NCBI GenBank assembly: GCA_040768445.1
Contig: JAXGMV010000001.1
Coordinates: 620,001 to 684,000 of the forward strand
Direction of reading: 5' to 3'
Source: JAXGMV01 sp040768445
GTDB taxonomy: Bacteria > Chloroflexota > Anaerolineae > Anaerolineales > Anaerolineaceae
DNA length: 64,000 bases
This document shows, piece by piece, positions 15,125-23,692 of the stretch. The notes beneath the pieces are model-generated. The model searched no databases. It was given only the letters and a program-made list of their open reading frames with translations, and was not told the DNA's origin. A program made the position numbers and the translations under genes. Position 1 is the stretch's first letter. Every line of letters begins with the position of its first letter.

Positions 15125-15907
15125 TCATGGATTGGCTTTTTCTATCTCAACCTGCAGCGCTTCTTTCACAGCCCCAAATCCAAGACCTTCCTGGTCACAA
15201 AAATCACGAATCACAGTCAGCGAGTTGGGCATTGGCATACCCAGCGCAGCCTCAATCGCCTCCTGAGAGACGCCCCAGGAAAGCACCTCTGCGAAGGTTG
15301 TTTTACCCTTAATTTCCCGGTCGGTGTCTTCATGGTCAGCGGCAGGGGCGGTCGGCACCACCGGAGCATCGGTGACAGCTTGCGCAGGTTCTGGGGGCAG
15401 CACAACCTCAACAGACTCTGGCAGCTCAACGACATGGGTTTGCATGTAAACCAGGTCATCCATCGACAGGTCACCCTTTTCCAACAGGATATCGACAGCC
15501 CGCTGGGGCAGGTAGGTCTCTTCAGTCAGCTCAAGCGGCAGACCGGTGTACAACGCCACAAAATAACGCACTGAAGAAGTACCGACTTCAGTGCCCTGGT
15601 CAGCCAGGTCACCATAAAGCGACTCCAGGCTGCTCAACCCAAAAACTGCAGGGTCTGATAAACCTGTAATGCCAAAGGCATCAGCAAGCACGGCAGCCGG
15701 AACATTGAATGCGCTCTCAATATCGCCAAAAGTGTAGGAACCGCGAATATCCGCAGGATTGTATTCGCCGGCTGCCTCGCCGGATGAGATCTTATTCGGT
15801 TGCTTGGTGGATTCCGTCCGCCACCAGTTCATGGCGGTTGTAAACAGGATGCCGCCAAAGATAAACACAAAAATAATCAGGCTCAGGGGTTTGGATGTCA
15901 GCTTCAT
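15125..15907 (-). CDS. Membrane-anchored protein with two IRG-type helical repeats, partner of polyferredoxin
   Basis: A 260-residue protein with one N-terminal membrane helix (~8-26) and the rest probably outside the cytoplasm. It contains two copies of a motif that starts I(R/K)GxxTF and continues with a helix and GVxxxxIxxxLG: one at ~53-83 (DIRGSYTFGDIESAFNVP) and one at ~204-232 (IKGKTTFAEVLSWGVS). They are separated by a Pro/Ala linker. The start codon overlaps the stop of the polyferredoxin gene by four bases (ATGA), so translation is coupled. No catalytic motif or Cys ligand cluster is seen; only one Cys is present. It probably assists the electron-transfer partner. I do not know a named function. 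Confidence 0.65.
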   Translation of the reverse strand: MKLTSKPLSLIIFVFIFGGILFTTAMNWWRTESTKQPNKISSGEAAGEYNPADIRGSYTFGDIESAFNVPAAVLADAFGITGLSDPAVFGLSSLESLYGDLADQGTEVGTSSVRYFVALYTGLPLELTEETYLPQRAVDILLEKGDLSMDDLVYMQTHVVELPESVEVVLPPEPAQAVTDAPVVPTAPAADHEDTDREIKGKTTFAEVLSWGVSQEAIEAALGMPMPNSLTVIRDFCDQEGLGFGAVKEALQVEIEKANP

Positions 15908-16752
15908 GAGCGTTTACCTCCAGTTGAAAACTCCACGGTTGCAGTAGCCGGGCAGCTGGCTTCAGACGTGCATTCCAGGCAGCTGATGCACTGGTGATCG
16001 TACACCACATCCTTTTCCATCACCTTGATATTCATCGGGCAGGTGTTGCTGCATATACTGCAGTGCAGGCAGGTTGAGTCTGTCCTGCGAATTTTGAACA
16101 CCCTGAACAGGTTGGTAATACCCAGCACTGCACCGTAGGGGCAGGCGTATTTGCACCATGGACGTTCAACAAACAGCGACCCGGCAGCAGTCAAACCCAG
16201 CAGCACCACGCCGCCAATTGCCAGCTCACTGGTCCACAGGTTGAAAAGGGCAAAGTAAGGGTCGTAATCGGCGAAAATCAAGCTGCCTGTAGCTGCGGTC
16301 ATATACAGCACCCATGCCAGCACCAGGTAGCGGGCATAGCGCAGGACAGAATCCAGTTTTGCCGGCACAAAACGGTTGTAGCGCTTCTTGAAGAGCTTCT
16401 TGCCCAGTTTGCCCACCCACTCCTGAAAGGTGCCAAACGGGCATACCCAGCCGCAGAACACCGGCCCGAACAGTACTGCCAGCAGGAATCCGATGATCAT
16501 CAGGATAAATGAAGATTCGTGAATCTTCTGCACAAAGGTGCCAACTGCGGCGTACTGGTAAATGGTGACCACGCCACCGAACGGGCACAGCGCATGCAGT
16601 GACGCGCTGGAGAGAAACGGGATGCCTTTACCTGTTTCAGCCAGCTGATGATTGACTGCAATCAGGGCTATCAGGACAAAGAAGAAGATCTGCACCAGGC
16701 TGCGGACCCAGATGCGGCGCCGGAAAAACGGCTTTTTGAGCAGGCTCTGCAT
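15904..16752 (-). CDS. NapH/MauN-like membrane polyferredoxin
   Basis: A 282-residue protein with about five membrane helices. Two CxxxCP signatures, FCGWVCPFGTF (~99-109) and WCKYACPYGAV (~197-207), face the membrane edge. A C-terminal 2x[4Fe-4S] ferredoxin region has CLHCSICSNTCP (~223-234) and CISCLECTSEASCP (~250-263). Proteins of this type (NapH, NosR C-terminus, RdhC-like) pass electrons between quinol and periplasmic redox partners. It is the first gene of a two-gene operon; the second encodes the IRG-repeat protein. No terminal reductase gene is adjacent, so the electron acceptor is open. Confidence 0.85.
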   Translation of the reverse strand: MQSLLKKPFFRRRIWVRSLVQIFFFVLIALIAVNHQLAETGKGIPFLSSASLHALCPFGGVVTIYQYAAVGTFVQKIHESSFILMIIGFLLAVLFGPVFCGWVCPFGTFQEWVGKLGKKLFKKRYNRFVPAKLDSVLRYARYLVLAWVLYMTAATGSLIFADYDPYFALFNLWTSELAIGGVVLLGLTAAGSLFVERPWCKYACPYGAVLGITNLFRVFKIRRTDSTCLHCSICSNTCPMNIKVMEKDVVYDHQCISCLECTSEASCPATATVEFSTGGKRS

Positions 16753-16845
16753 ATTTCATTTTCCTTTATATAAATGGAATAACAACAACTGCAAGGATAC
16801 CTTACACATGAAAAGCAGGGGTAAAGAAATTGTGAAGATTATGTA

Positions 16846-16887
16846 AAGAATATCAGGCGTTTAAAGAAACAAACGCCTGATATTCTT
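16846..16887. terminator. Long perfect hairpin between small stress gene and polyferredoxin operon
   Basis: A 17-bp perfect stem (16846-16862 with 16871-16887) with an AAAGAAAC loop. No proper T run follows on either strand, so termination efficiency is uncertain. It lies just downstream of the GlsB-like gene. Confidence 0.6.
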
Positions 16888-16905
16888 GGATTACAGGGTA
16901 ATTAT

Positions 16906-17148
16906 TTACTTCTTAAAAATCGTCCTGACAATTAGCACAAGGATGATACCGCCAGCAGCCGCGATTAATACATTGCCAATCCAGCTGCTGGCAGATATGC
17001 CGATCAGCCCACCCAACCAGCCACCGATCACGCCACCGACAATACCGACAGCAAAGTTACCCAACAGGCCAAATCCTTTGCCTTTAAGAATCAGTCCAGC
17101 CAACCAGCCGGCAACAATGCCCGTTACGATCCAAATCAATATGTTCAT
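16906..17148 (-). CDS. GlsB/YeaQ/YmgE-family small membrane protein
   Basis: An 80-residue very hydrophobic protein with three helices and repeated Gly motifs (GIVAGWLAGLILKGKGFGLLGN, then GIVGGVIGGWLGG). This is the signature of the family once called transglycosylase-associated proteins. Family members are often induced by stress. AGGAGG lies before the ATG. It appears to be monocistronic, with a long hairpin directly downstream. Confidence 0.85.
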   Translation of the reverse strand: MNILIWIVTGIVAGWLAGLILKGKGFGLLGNFAVGIVGGVIGGWLGGLIGISASSWIGNVLIAAAGGIILVLIVRTIFKK

Positions 17149-17230
17149 AGGTATTCCTCCTTTTTGATGAATTAATCATACTGGAAAGAAAGAACTATTT
17201 CAAGTTTTTTTGGTGCAGTATACCATCTGC

Positions 17231-18466
17231 TCACGGCAGGATCTCCCAACCCAGCGTTTTGGCAACGACACTGCAGTCGCCAATCATCAGCACATCATCG
17301 ACCGGATGGTCCTGGATGAACTCCGCAAAGGAAAATTTTCCATAATGTCGTAGATCCACCGCATATGTATGGGCATAATGGGCTGCCAGCAGGGGCTCAA
17401 TGGCGTTGGTGTAAGACGAACCGATGATCAAGAGGCGCCGGTTGGAGTCATTTTCAAATACATATTCCAAGAAGCCCTCGTCGCCGCCGTAAAATGCGCC
17501 GTAATGCCCTGCAAACGGCACGTTCGAATAATTTCCGGCGAGATATTCAGCACGGCGGTTGTAGGTGGTAACCCCTCCTGCTTGAATGATAGTGAATGGC
17601 GGAAAGGCGACATCTTCAACTATTAACGGGTCAAACATGTCAGTATAGAAGGCGCTGCGTGCATGCGAACCTCTGAATTGGATATCTTCAAAGGTGACTA
17701 AACGGTTGAATTCAAGCATCGGGCTGATCTCCGGGTAATGCTCCTTCAGCATGTCATGGATAATGGTATAACCCTCGAGTATGCCGTAGACATTCCAATG
17801 ATGGTCAGTACGGTAGAACCACTTGTTGTGATCTGCAATACTGCTAAGCTCCAGCTTGGAGAAAGCCAATTCCTCAGGTTTATGTGCCTCAAAGTGATCC
17901 AGGCAGCGCCCTCCATCGGCATCCCAGTAGAAGCTGTTAGCCGGATGAAACGGGGATGCTTTGAGCGTGTCAATAAAGAATACCTGGAAATCAACCTCCG
18001 GGTGCTGATCAATCATATACTGGTAATTCTCAATACGCAGGTCAATATCATGCTGAAGGTCGGGATTATAAGTGTCAGGCCTTAGTACCAGGAACGAATG
18101 GTCGCGCATGATGTAAATGTCACCCCTGCGCTCAGCCGGGATGGCAGCATCTGGCAGCAGGGCATAGGCTGTACTGATTGCCAGCCGGTCGATGCGCTTT
18201 GCCAGCAGGATTACATCGAGCCTGCCAGGGAACCGATCGGATGCCGCCCGCTGGATTTGCACGGGCAGGCCTTTCCCTTCATTCTGCCAATCGGACCACA
18301 GACTTTTTAACTTAATCACCGGGAAGGCTGCCTTGTTACGGTTCTCAAGCTCAGATTGGATGCCAACTGTCCTCACATTGAAGAGCCACAACAAAGGCAC
18401 CAGCAGGATGAGGGGGTAAAACAGGTAAATCAGATGAAAGGGTCTGGTCTTGGGCAGCATCATCAA
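17231..18466 (-). CDS. DHHW-family (AlgJ/AlgX-like) SGNH-type protein, acyl-transfer partner of MBOAT
   Basis: A 411-residue protein. It has one N-terminal membrane helix (~10-30) and then an extracytoplasmic domain with the YRTDHHWN motif at ~216-223. It also has GSSYTNA (~355-361), the Ser of an SGNH-type active site. AlgJ/AlgX-like proteins work with an AlgI-type MBOAT to O-acetylate exported polysaccharides. The MBOAT gene lies 9 bases upstream on the same strand, which strongly supports that role. The target polymer is unknown. Confidence 0.82.
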   Translation of the reverse strand: MMMLPKTRPFHLIYLFYPLILLVPLLWLFNVRTVGIQSELENRNKAAFPVIKLKSLWSDWQNEGKGLPVQIQRAASDRFPGRLDVILLAKRIDRLAISTAYALLPDAAIPAERRGDIYIMRDHSFLVLRPDTYNPDLQHDIDLRIENYQYMIDQHPEVDFQVFFIDTLKASPFHPANSFYWDADGGRCLDHFEAHKPEELAFSKLELSSIADHNKWFYRTDHHWNVYGILEGYTIIHDMLKEHYPEISPMLEFNRLVTFEDIQFRGSHARSAFYTDMFDPLIVEDVAFPPFTIIQAGGVTTYNRRAEYLAGNYSNVPFAGHYGAFYGGDEGFLEYVFENDSNRRLLIIGSSYTNAIEPLLAAHYAHTYAVDLRHYGKFSFAEFIQDHPVDDVLMIGDCSVVAKTLGWEILP

Positions 18467-18475
18467 CCTTTAACC

Positions 18476-19894
18476 TTAAAACTGTTCATAGATGAACACG
18501 TTAAAACCGTTCGCCAGGACAAAGGCGATTGAGATGACAAACAGCGCCAGCAGGCAGGCGTCAAGCAGCAGTTGAAATTTGGGTGAGACCTTCAACAGGC
18601 GTTGACAGGCAGTCTCAACCACTGGCAGTGAGACCAATATACCCAGCACGATAAACGGCACGTACATCAGCAGGTTCATTGAACGCAGGTTCTCAAGCCC
18701 CAGCCAGCCGTTCCGGCCGATCAATGTCTTGACATACAACTTCAATGTATACAGGTCACTGAACTTGAACAGCAGCCACCCCGCCGTTACCAGTGCCATG
18801 GTGTACAGGTGCTGCAGCAGGCGCGGCAGGTTCTTCAGCAGTTTTGCCCCGCCTGAAGCTTCAAATGCTAGTATCACACCGTAATAAGCGCCCCAGGCGA
18901 CAAAATTCCAGTTGGCGCCGTGCCATATGCCGGTCAATAGAAAAACAATAAAGATATTCGAAGCCTGCCGGAAATGCTTTTGGCGCCGGCGCGCAAACTC
19001 CAGCGGAATGAACACATACGTGCGGAACCAGGCTGTCAGGCTGATGTGCCAGCGCCGCCAAAAGTCAGAGACACTGCGGCTGATGTACGGGTAGTTGAAG
19101 TTCTCCGGCAGCCTGATACCCAGCATCCTGCCAATGCCGACTGCCATATCGGTGTAAGCGGAGAAATCCAGGTAAATTTGTAGGGTATATGCCAGCAAAC
19201 CATACCATGCGAGGTCGGCACCGATCAGCTTGAGATTGCCGTCAAAGACCCGTGTCACAATAATAGCCAGGGAGTCAGCCAGGATAACTTTCTTTCCCAG
19301 CCCGATGATGAACCGTCTTGCACCGGAAGCCAGGTTGTCGCCGGTTAACACCGGCTTGTTCAGGTCAGACTGCACCTCTTTGAGGCGTGTGATCGGTCCC
19401 TGCACCAGCTTGGGAAACATGATGAAGTAGGCACTGAAGGTCAGCAAATTACGTTCGGCCGGCAGCGCCTTGTGATAGACATCAAACAGGTACGAGATGG
19501 CTGAGAAAGTGAAGTAGGAGATGCCCAGCGGCATAAGGATGCCGGAAAGTGCGCGGCACGCAGCCAGGTTCGGGTTAATGGCGTTGAGGTAAAGCGGCAG
19601 GTACTTGTAAACCGCCAGCAGGGCAATGTTGGCAGCAACGCCCAGCCAGATCACAACCCGGGCAGCCACTGTTTTCCCTTTCACAAGCAAGGTGCTCAGC
19701 AGTATGCCTGCCAGGTAGTTGAACAGGACAGAACCGATTAGCACCGGCAGGCGTGAGAAATCCGCCCATGCAAAAAAGATCAGCGATGCCAGGACTAGGA
19801 TGCTGTGCTTCCATGCCCTGTACGGCAGCAGGTAATACAGCAGCAGGGTTATTGGCAGGAACAAAAAGATAAAGTGAATGCTGGGAAACGCCAT
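18476..19894 (-). CDS. MBOAT-family O-acyltransferase (AlgI/DltB-like)
   Basis: A 472-residue polytopic membrane protein. The invariant MBOAT His is in TGIWHGANWNFVAWG (~317-331). Other family marks are the YFTFSAISYLFDVY region (~126-139), PKLVQGPI (~160-167) and SDFWRRWHISL (~276-286). It is expected to move an acyl group, usually acetyl, across the membrane for a polysaccharide or wall polymer. Its partner is the DHHW protein downstream. A TATAAT on the minus strand at 19909-19904 ends only 9 bases before the ATG, which implies a nearly leaderless mRNA. Confidence 0.88.
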   Translation of the reverse strand: MAFPSIHFIFLFLPITLLLYYLLPYRAWKHSILVLASLIFFAWADFSRLPVLIGSVLFNYLAGILLSTLLVKGKTVAARVVIWLGVAANIALLAVYKYLPLYLNAINPNLAACRALSGILMPLGISYFTFSAISYLFDVYHKALPAERNLLTFSAYFIMFPKLVQGPITRLKEVQSDLNKPVLTGDNLASGARRFIIGLGKKVILADSLAIIVTRVFDGNLKLIGADLAWYGLLAYTLQIYLDFSAYTDMAVGIGRMLGIRLPENFNYPYISRSVSDFWRRWHISLTAWFRTYVFIPLEFARRRQKHFRQASNIFIVFLLTGIWHGANWNFVAWGAYYGVILAFEASGGAKLLKNLPRLLQHLYTMALVTAGWLLFKFSDLYTLKLYVKTLIGRNGWLGLENLRSMNLLMYVPFIVLGILVSLPVVETACQRLLKVSPKFQLLLDACLLALFVISIAFVLANGFNVFIYEQF

Positions 19895-20223
19895 ATGCCC
19901 TGAATTATAATGGCGGAATGCAGTTATTGAAGGTGGTTAACAAAGATTTCTATTTAATTGGTTGTAATGACTTGATGTAGCATAGAAAATAATATTGATA
20001 TTTTAGGCTCACTTGTACGTTCTGGCCAACAACAAGTAACCCGGCTGAGGGTCGAGATGTCCAATTTTGTTATCTTTTCAAGTTTTTAGGTGCGGAAGGT
20101 AAGGTCATACTAAAACCAATCTTTAAAATCGAGGCATAAATTGTCACATTTCTCTCCCTTCCAGCGACTTACTTAGTGTAGCTACAATTCAATCAAATGG
20201 ATCGATCCTGAAAAGGAACATCA
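19895..20223. other. Intergenic region between MBOAT gene and ECF sigma gene
   Basis: 329 bases, AT-richer than the genes. It holds the -10-like TATAAT for the MBOAT gene (19909-19904, minus) and a TACAAT at 20183-20188 that may serve the sigma gene, without a convincing -35 at the normal distance. That would fit an ECF-type autoregulated promoter, but I cannot define it. No ORF with a ribosome-binding site was found. Confidence 0.5.
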
Positions 20224-20766
20224 ATGAATGAAACCAAAGCCTTGATGATGAACGAAGCCGAAGGAACCCACCAGATGACAACAGCGGACTTTACTGAGCT
20301 TTACCGCCGGAATGCAACCAATGTCTTCTATTATCTCTACAGTCGCGTGCGCAACGTAGCAGATGCCGAAGACCTGACCTCACAGACGTTTGTGACCGCT
20401 CTTGAAAACCTGTCCGGGCTGCGCGACCCGCTCAAATTCACGCCCTGGGTTTTCACCATCGCCCGCAACAAAGCCTTCGATTTCTTCCGAAAAGCGCAGC
20501 GCCGCCCTATGGCGGACTTTGACGAAGAGCTGGATCAGACAAAAGCTGTGGAAGTGACACTGTCCCAAACAGACCAGGACCGTCTGTGCGACCTGGAAAG
20601 CCTGATATCCCGGCTTAGACCGCTCGAGCAGGAGTACCTGCGCCTGCGCATTGTAGCAGACCTGCCCTTCGCCGAGATCGCTTCGATCCTCAACGAACCC
20701 GAGACCCGTATCAAAAAGAAATATTACCGGCTCCTGGAGCGCCTACAAGCCCAGGTGGAGAAATAA
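20224..20766 (+). CDS. ECF-family RNA polymerase sigma factor
   Basis: A 180-residue protein. Sigma region 2 spans ~20-85, with YYLYSRVRNVADAEDLTSQTF and FTPWVFTIARNKAFDFFRK. Region 4 is at ~120-175, with LRPLEQEYLRLRIVADLPFAEIA and a helix-turn-helix. Region 3 is absent, as in ECF (group 4) sigma factors. It is separated by one base from a gene for a single-span membrane protein, the classic layout of a sigma/anti-sigma pair. GGAACATCA precedes the ATG; an internal Met at residue 18 is an alternative start. Confidence 0.9.
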   Translation: MNETKALMMNEAEGTHQMTTADFTELYRRNATNVFYYLYSRVRNVADAEDLTSQTFVTALENLSGLRDPLKFTPWVFTIARNKAFDFFRKAQRRPMADFDEELDQTKAVEVTLSQTDQDRLCDLESLISRLRPLEQEYLRLRIVADLPFAEIASILNEPETRIKKKYYRLLERLQAQVEK

Positions 20767-20767
20767 C

Positions 20768-22306
20768 ATGAACGACCTCAATCCTTTTGAGAAAGAAATC
20801 AAGCAAACCTACCGCCTGCCGGAGGTTAACCCAGCCTACTTCAAGCAACTCGAAGCCAAACTGCTGGCGTATCAGCCTTATTCTGAAGCAAAGACCAAAT
20901 CCACTTTCAGCTTTGCGCGTGGTTGGGCTTACGCGGTGGCTACCCTGCTGTTGATCGGCCTCCTGGTGACCGCCATCGGCCCCTCGAAGGTTTTGGCGCA
21001 AATCCAGGCTGTTTTCGGATTTTTGCCAAATGTCGGGCTTGTGGACACCAGCTCACCCTTCAGACAACTGGCTGAACCAGTGAGTGATACGAGAGATGGC
21101 GTTATACTCGACATCCAATCCGCTTTCCTGAGCGCTGACGGAACGATCATCACCTACACAATGTCCGATCTGCCCGCAGAAATTAAACATACCAGATTTG
21201 GCGAACCAGAGTGCAAAATACCGGCTTACCTGACCCTCCCGGATGGCAGCAGAATTGAAGCAGCCGGAAGCGGCAGCGGCAACACGCCGGACGGGTTATA
21301 CGCCTATAGTATCCGCTTCAGTGACCCGGTCCCGGCGAACTTCAACCTGGCTACTCTGGTCTTCCCCTGTCTGGAGGGTACGGTTCGGGGCAAGGGACCT
21401 GAAGACTGGCAGTTCGCTCTTGCCTTCAAACCCGCACCTGAGAACCTCGCGGTTTACCCGGCCACGCTCATACCGTCCCAGGCTCATATCGAAAACCCGG
21501 AGCCGATCACGTTGGAACCTGTCGCGCAGTCTGAGGATGAATCCGGTGTTCCTGCTATGCCGGGCATGATCGTCAATGGAGACCGCCAGGAGGAGATGAT
21601 CGTCCTTGCCGTAGTCGAAAAACCAGATTCCTACTGGGTTACCTGGGCTTATCCCGATAAATCCGATGACGATATCCAGCGTAATGGCTACCTTTATGAA
21701 CAACCATACAATCCCGTCCTTTACGATGCGAACGGCACGCAACTACCAGTGCCAAACCACGAAACCCAACTTCAGCTTTGGCAATATCAAGAAAGCCTAT
21801 TCAATCAGCTTTCGGGTCAAGACCAACTGAAATACTATCCTCATACGATGTACACGATTGTTGTGCCCAAGTCTGGTGTTGCCTTCCCTATTTATGCCAA
21901 ACAAAATGTGTACGAACGATCCTTCCCCGAGAAAGAATACTATGCCGACATCGAGTTTGATGGTACCAAAGTACAGACCTCCGATGAACCCGTTGAAATC
22001 AACCAGAAAATCCAGCTCGGTTCAGTCAAATTCGAATTGGAAGCCATCGAGAAAAACCAGTTTGGCGGCTACTCCTTCCTCTTCGATGGTACCGAGGGTA
22101 AGGTCGTCCAATGCCAGGCTGGCCTGGTTGGGTACACAAACAACATGGGTGGTAGCAATAGTTTCAACCCGGGTGACCCTTTCCATTTCTACCAGGCAGA
22201 AATATACTCGCAAATTCCGACCGGCATGCTGACCGTGCGCGTTTCTCAGCCAGCAGTCCTTGGCGACCTGATCAGTTTCATCGGCTCCTGGTCGCCTGAA
22301 AAGTAA
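20768..22306 (+). CDS. Single-span membrane protein, likely anti-sigma or sensor partner of the ECF sigma factor
   Basis: A 512-residue protein. A charged cytoplasmic N-terminus (~1-48) is followed by one membrane helix (~52-70) and a large beta-rich outer domain (~80-512). The first outer part resembles DUF4179-like domains of anti-sigma proteins. It starts one base after the sigma gene stop, so it is translationally coupled. The N-terminus is short for a ZAS or RskA-type anti-sigma domain and has no HxxxCxxC motif, so direct sigma binding is not proven. It is followed by a strong terminator. Confidence 0.65.
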   Translation: MNDLNPFEKEIKQTYRLPEVNPAYFKQLEAKLLAYQPYSEAKTKSTFSFARGWAYAVATLLLIGLLVTAIGPSKVLAQIQAVFGFLPNVGLVDTSSPFRQLAEPVSDTRDGVILDIQSAFLSADGTIITYTMSDLPAEIKHTRFGEPECKIPAYLTLPDGSRIEAAGSGSGNTPDGLYAYSIRFSDPVPANFNLATLVFPCLEGTVRGKGPEDWQFALAFKPAPENLAVYPATLIPSQAHIENPEPITLEPVAQSEDESGVPAMPGMIVNGDRQEEMIVLAVVEKPDSYWVTWAYPDKSDDDIQRNGYLYEQPYNPVLYDANGTQLPVPNHETQLQLWQYQESLFNQLSGQDQLKYYPHTMYTIVVPKSGVAFPIYAKQNVYERSFPEKEYYADIEFDGTKVQTSDEPVEINQKIQLGSVKFELEAIEKNQFGGYSFLFDGTEGKVVQCQAGLVGYTNNMGGSNSFNPGDPFHFYQAEIYSQIPTGMLTVRVSQPAVLGDLISFIGSWSPEK

Positions 22307-22334
22307 CCGCTTTACGAGAAACCAGGAAAATATG

Positions 22335-22366
22335 AAAAAGCGCTGGATATGATCCAACGCTTTTTT
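22335..22366 (+). terminator. Intrinsic terminator after sigma/anti-sigma operon
   Basis: AAGCG and TGGAT arms (22338-22348) pair with ATCCA and CGCTT (22352-22362), with one mismatch, and the stem is followed by six T. A run of five A before the stem also lets it work on the other strand, for the aldo/keto reductase and ccm operon. Confidence 0.85.
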
Positions 22367-22511
22367 CCATCGGTCTATCCCATACGCGCATGTGCATGGC
22401 AATTTCCCGCGATGAGGAACGGAACTACTTCGTCAAAATTATACTGGTTGCCGGCACATTATCAACGTGGTTTTTTTACTGGTGAGAAAAGTTACCAAAA
22501 AAGCTGAGGAA

Positions 22512-23486
22512 TTAACCCAGGTATTTTGACAGCTCGTCCAGCTCGCGCCCTTCGTCCGGCGTCAGTTCAAAGCTCATGGCAGCGGCATTTTGGGCAGCGT
22601 GATGCGGCTTGGTCGCGCCAGGGATGGCAACCACCGTCTCGCCGTGATAGGTCACCACCCAGTTAAGCGCGACCTGTGCCGGCAGAACGCCATATTTATC
22701 TCCCAGTTCAGTCATCCGGTTAATTAATGGTTGTGATTGCTTGAGCCCCTCATCACTCAGCCTGCCGTTGTACTTCATCCTTCTGTAAACACTGATGGAG
22801 CGGACAGCAGCCGGGTCACGATGGAACCTGCCGGAGAGCAGCCCTTGCTCCAGTGGGGAATAGGCAATAATGCTGATGCCTAGTTCTTGGGCGGTTTCCA
22901 GCACGCCGTTACGCTCGATGGCACGGTTCATCAGGCTGTAGGGCACCTGGTTGGAAGCCAGCACCAGCCCATGCGCCTGCAAGACCTGGTGCGATCTGCG
23001 CATTTGGGACGCGCTGAAATTGCTAACGCCGACTGAACGGATCTTGCCTTCCTTTACCAGCTTCGCCATCGCACGCATTTGTGTTTCCAACCCGGAGAAG
23101 CTGAACGGCATGTGGATCTGGTGCAGGTCAATTGGGTAACCACCCAGGTTCTTAATACGGGTGTCAATGGTGCGCAGGATGGAGCCGGCAAAGCGCATTC
23201 CCGGGAACCACTTGGTCGCGATCACGACATCGCCAGGTTTTTGGTTGTTCTTTTTCAGCGAACTGCTGAGAATTTGCTCCGATGTGCCAAGACCATATAT
23301 TTCAGCGGTGTCAAACCAGTTGATGCCGCCTTTCAGTGATACATCCACAATATCGGCTGCCTTGCCATCGTCCATCCCACCCCAGTAATCCCTGATGACC
23401 GATAGACCGTTGGAGAACTGCCAACAGCCCAGCCCGATCGGAGAAATTTGTATGCCTGTCTGTCCCAGTGTGCGAAGTTTCATCAT
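22512..23486 (-). CDS. Aldo/keto reductase
   Basis: A 324-residue TIM-barrel AKR. The catalytic Asp and Tyr are in FDTAEIYGLG (~58-67), the Lys in ATKWFPG (~91), and the active-site His in DLHQIHMP (~119-126). The SVGVSNFS strand (~152-159) and the C-terminal IPGATKPHHAAQN cofactor loop are present. It reduces aldehydes or ketones with NAD(P)H; the substrate is unknown. It lies 46 bases after ccmD and could be the last gene of the ccm operon, but its function does not suggest a role in cytochrome assembly. ATGATG gives two possible starts three bases apart. Confidence 0.9.
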   Translation of the reverse strand: MMKLRTLGQTGIQISPIGLGCWQFSNGLSVIRDYWGGMDDGKAADIVDVSLKGGINWFDTAEIYGLGTSEQILSSSLKKNNQKPGDVVIATKWFPGMRFAGSILRTIDTRIKNLGGYPIDLHQIHMPFSFSGLETQMRAMAKLVKEGKIRSVGVSNFSASQMRRSHQVLQAHGLVLASNQVPYSLMNRAIERNGVLETAQELGISIIAYSPLEQGLLSGRFHRDPAAVRSISVYRRMKYNGRLSDEGLKQSQPLINRMTELGDKYGVLPAQVALNWVVTYHGETVVAIPGATKPHHAAQNAAAMSFELTPDEGRELDELSKYLG

Positions 23487-23532
23487 CAGTGCAGTCCTCG
23501 TTGTTGAAGGTGCTATTTGTTAAGACCAGAGA

Positions 23533-23679
23533 TTATTCCTGGTCCTCCTCAAGCATTGCCTCTTCGCGGCGCAGCCTGGCTGTACGAACAAACAGGCTGG
23601 CAACGTACAGCAGCAGCCCGCCAAAGATCACCGCATAACCGGCAATCATGTAATTCAAAGTATCAATCGGTGCATCCAT
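23533..23679 (-). CDS. ccmD: CcmD-like small heme exporter subunit
   Basis: A 48-residue protein starting at ATG 23679 with AAGGAG about 8 bases before it. One membrane helix (~11-31) is followed by a basic then acidic tail: RTARLRREEAMLEEDQE. This matches CcmD in size, topology and position, 13 bases after ccmC and at the end of ccmABC. CcmD helps release holo-CcmE from the CcmABC complex. It is below the usual ORF length cut-off and easily missed. Confidence 0.8.
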   Translation of the reverse strand: MDAPIDTLNYMIAGYAVIFGGLLLYVASLFVRTARLRREEAMLEEDQE

Positions 23680-23692
23680 CTTTGCTTCTCCT

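Noticed and set aside
16846..16887. Hairpin as a CRISPR or mobile-element repeat
   Set aside because: I saw no second copy in the window, and it sits exactly at a gene end, so it is better explained as a terminator-like structure.
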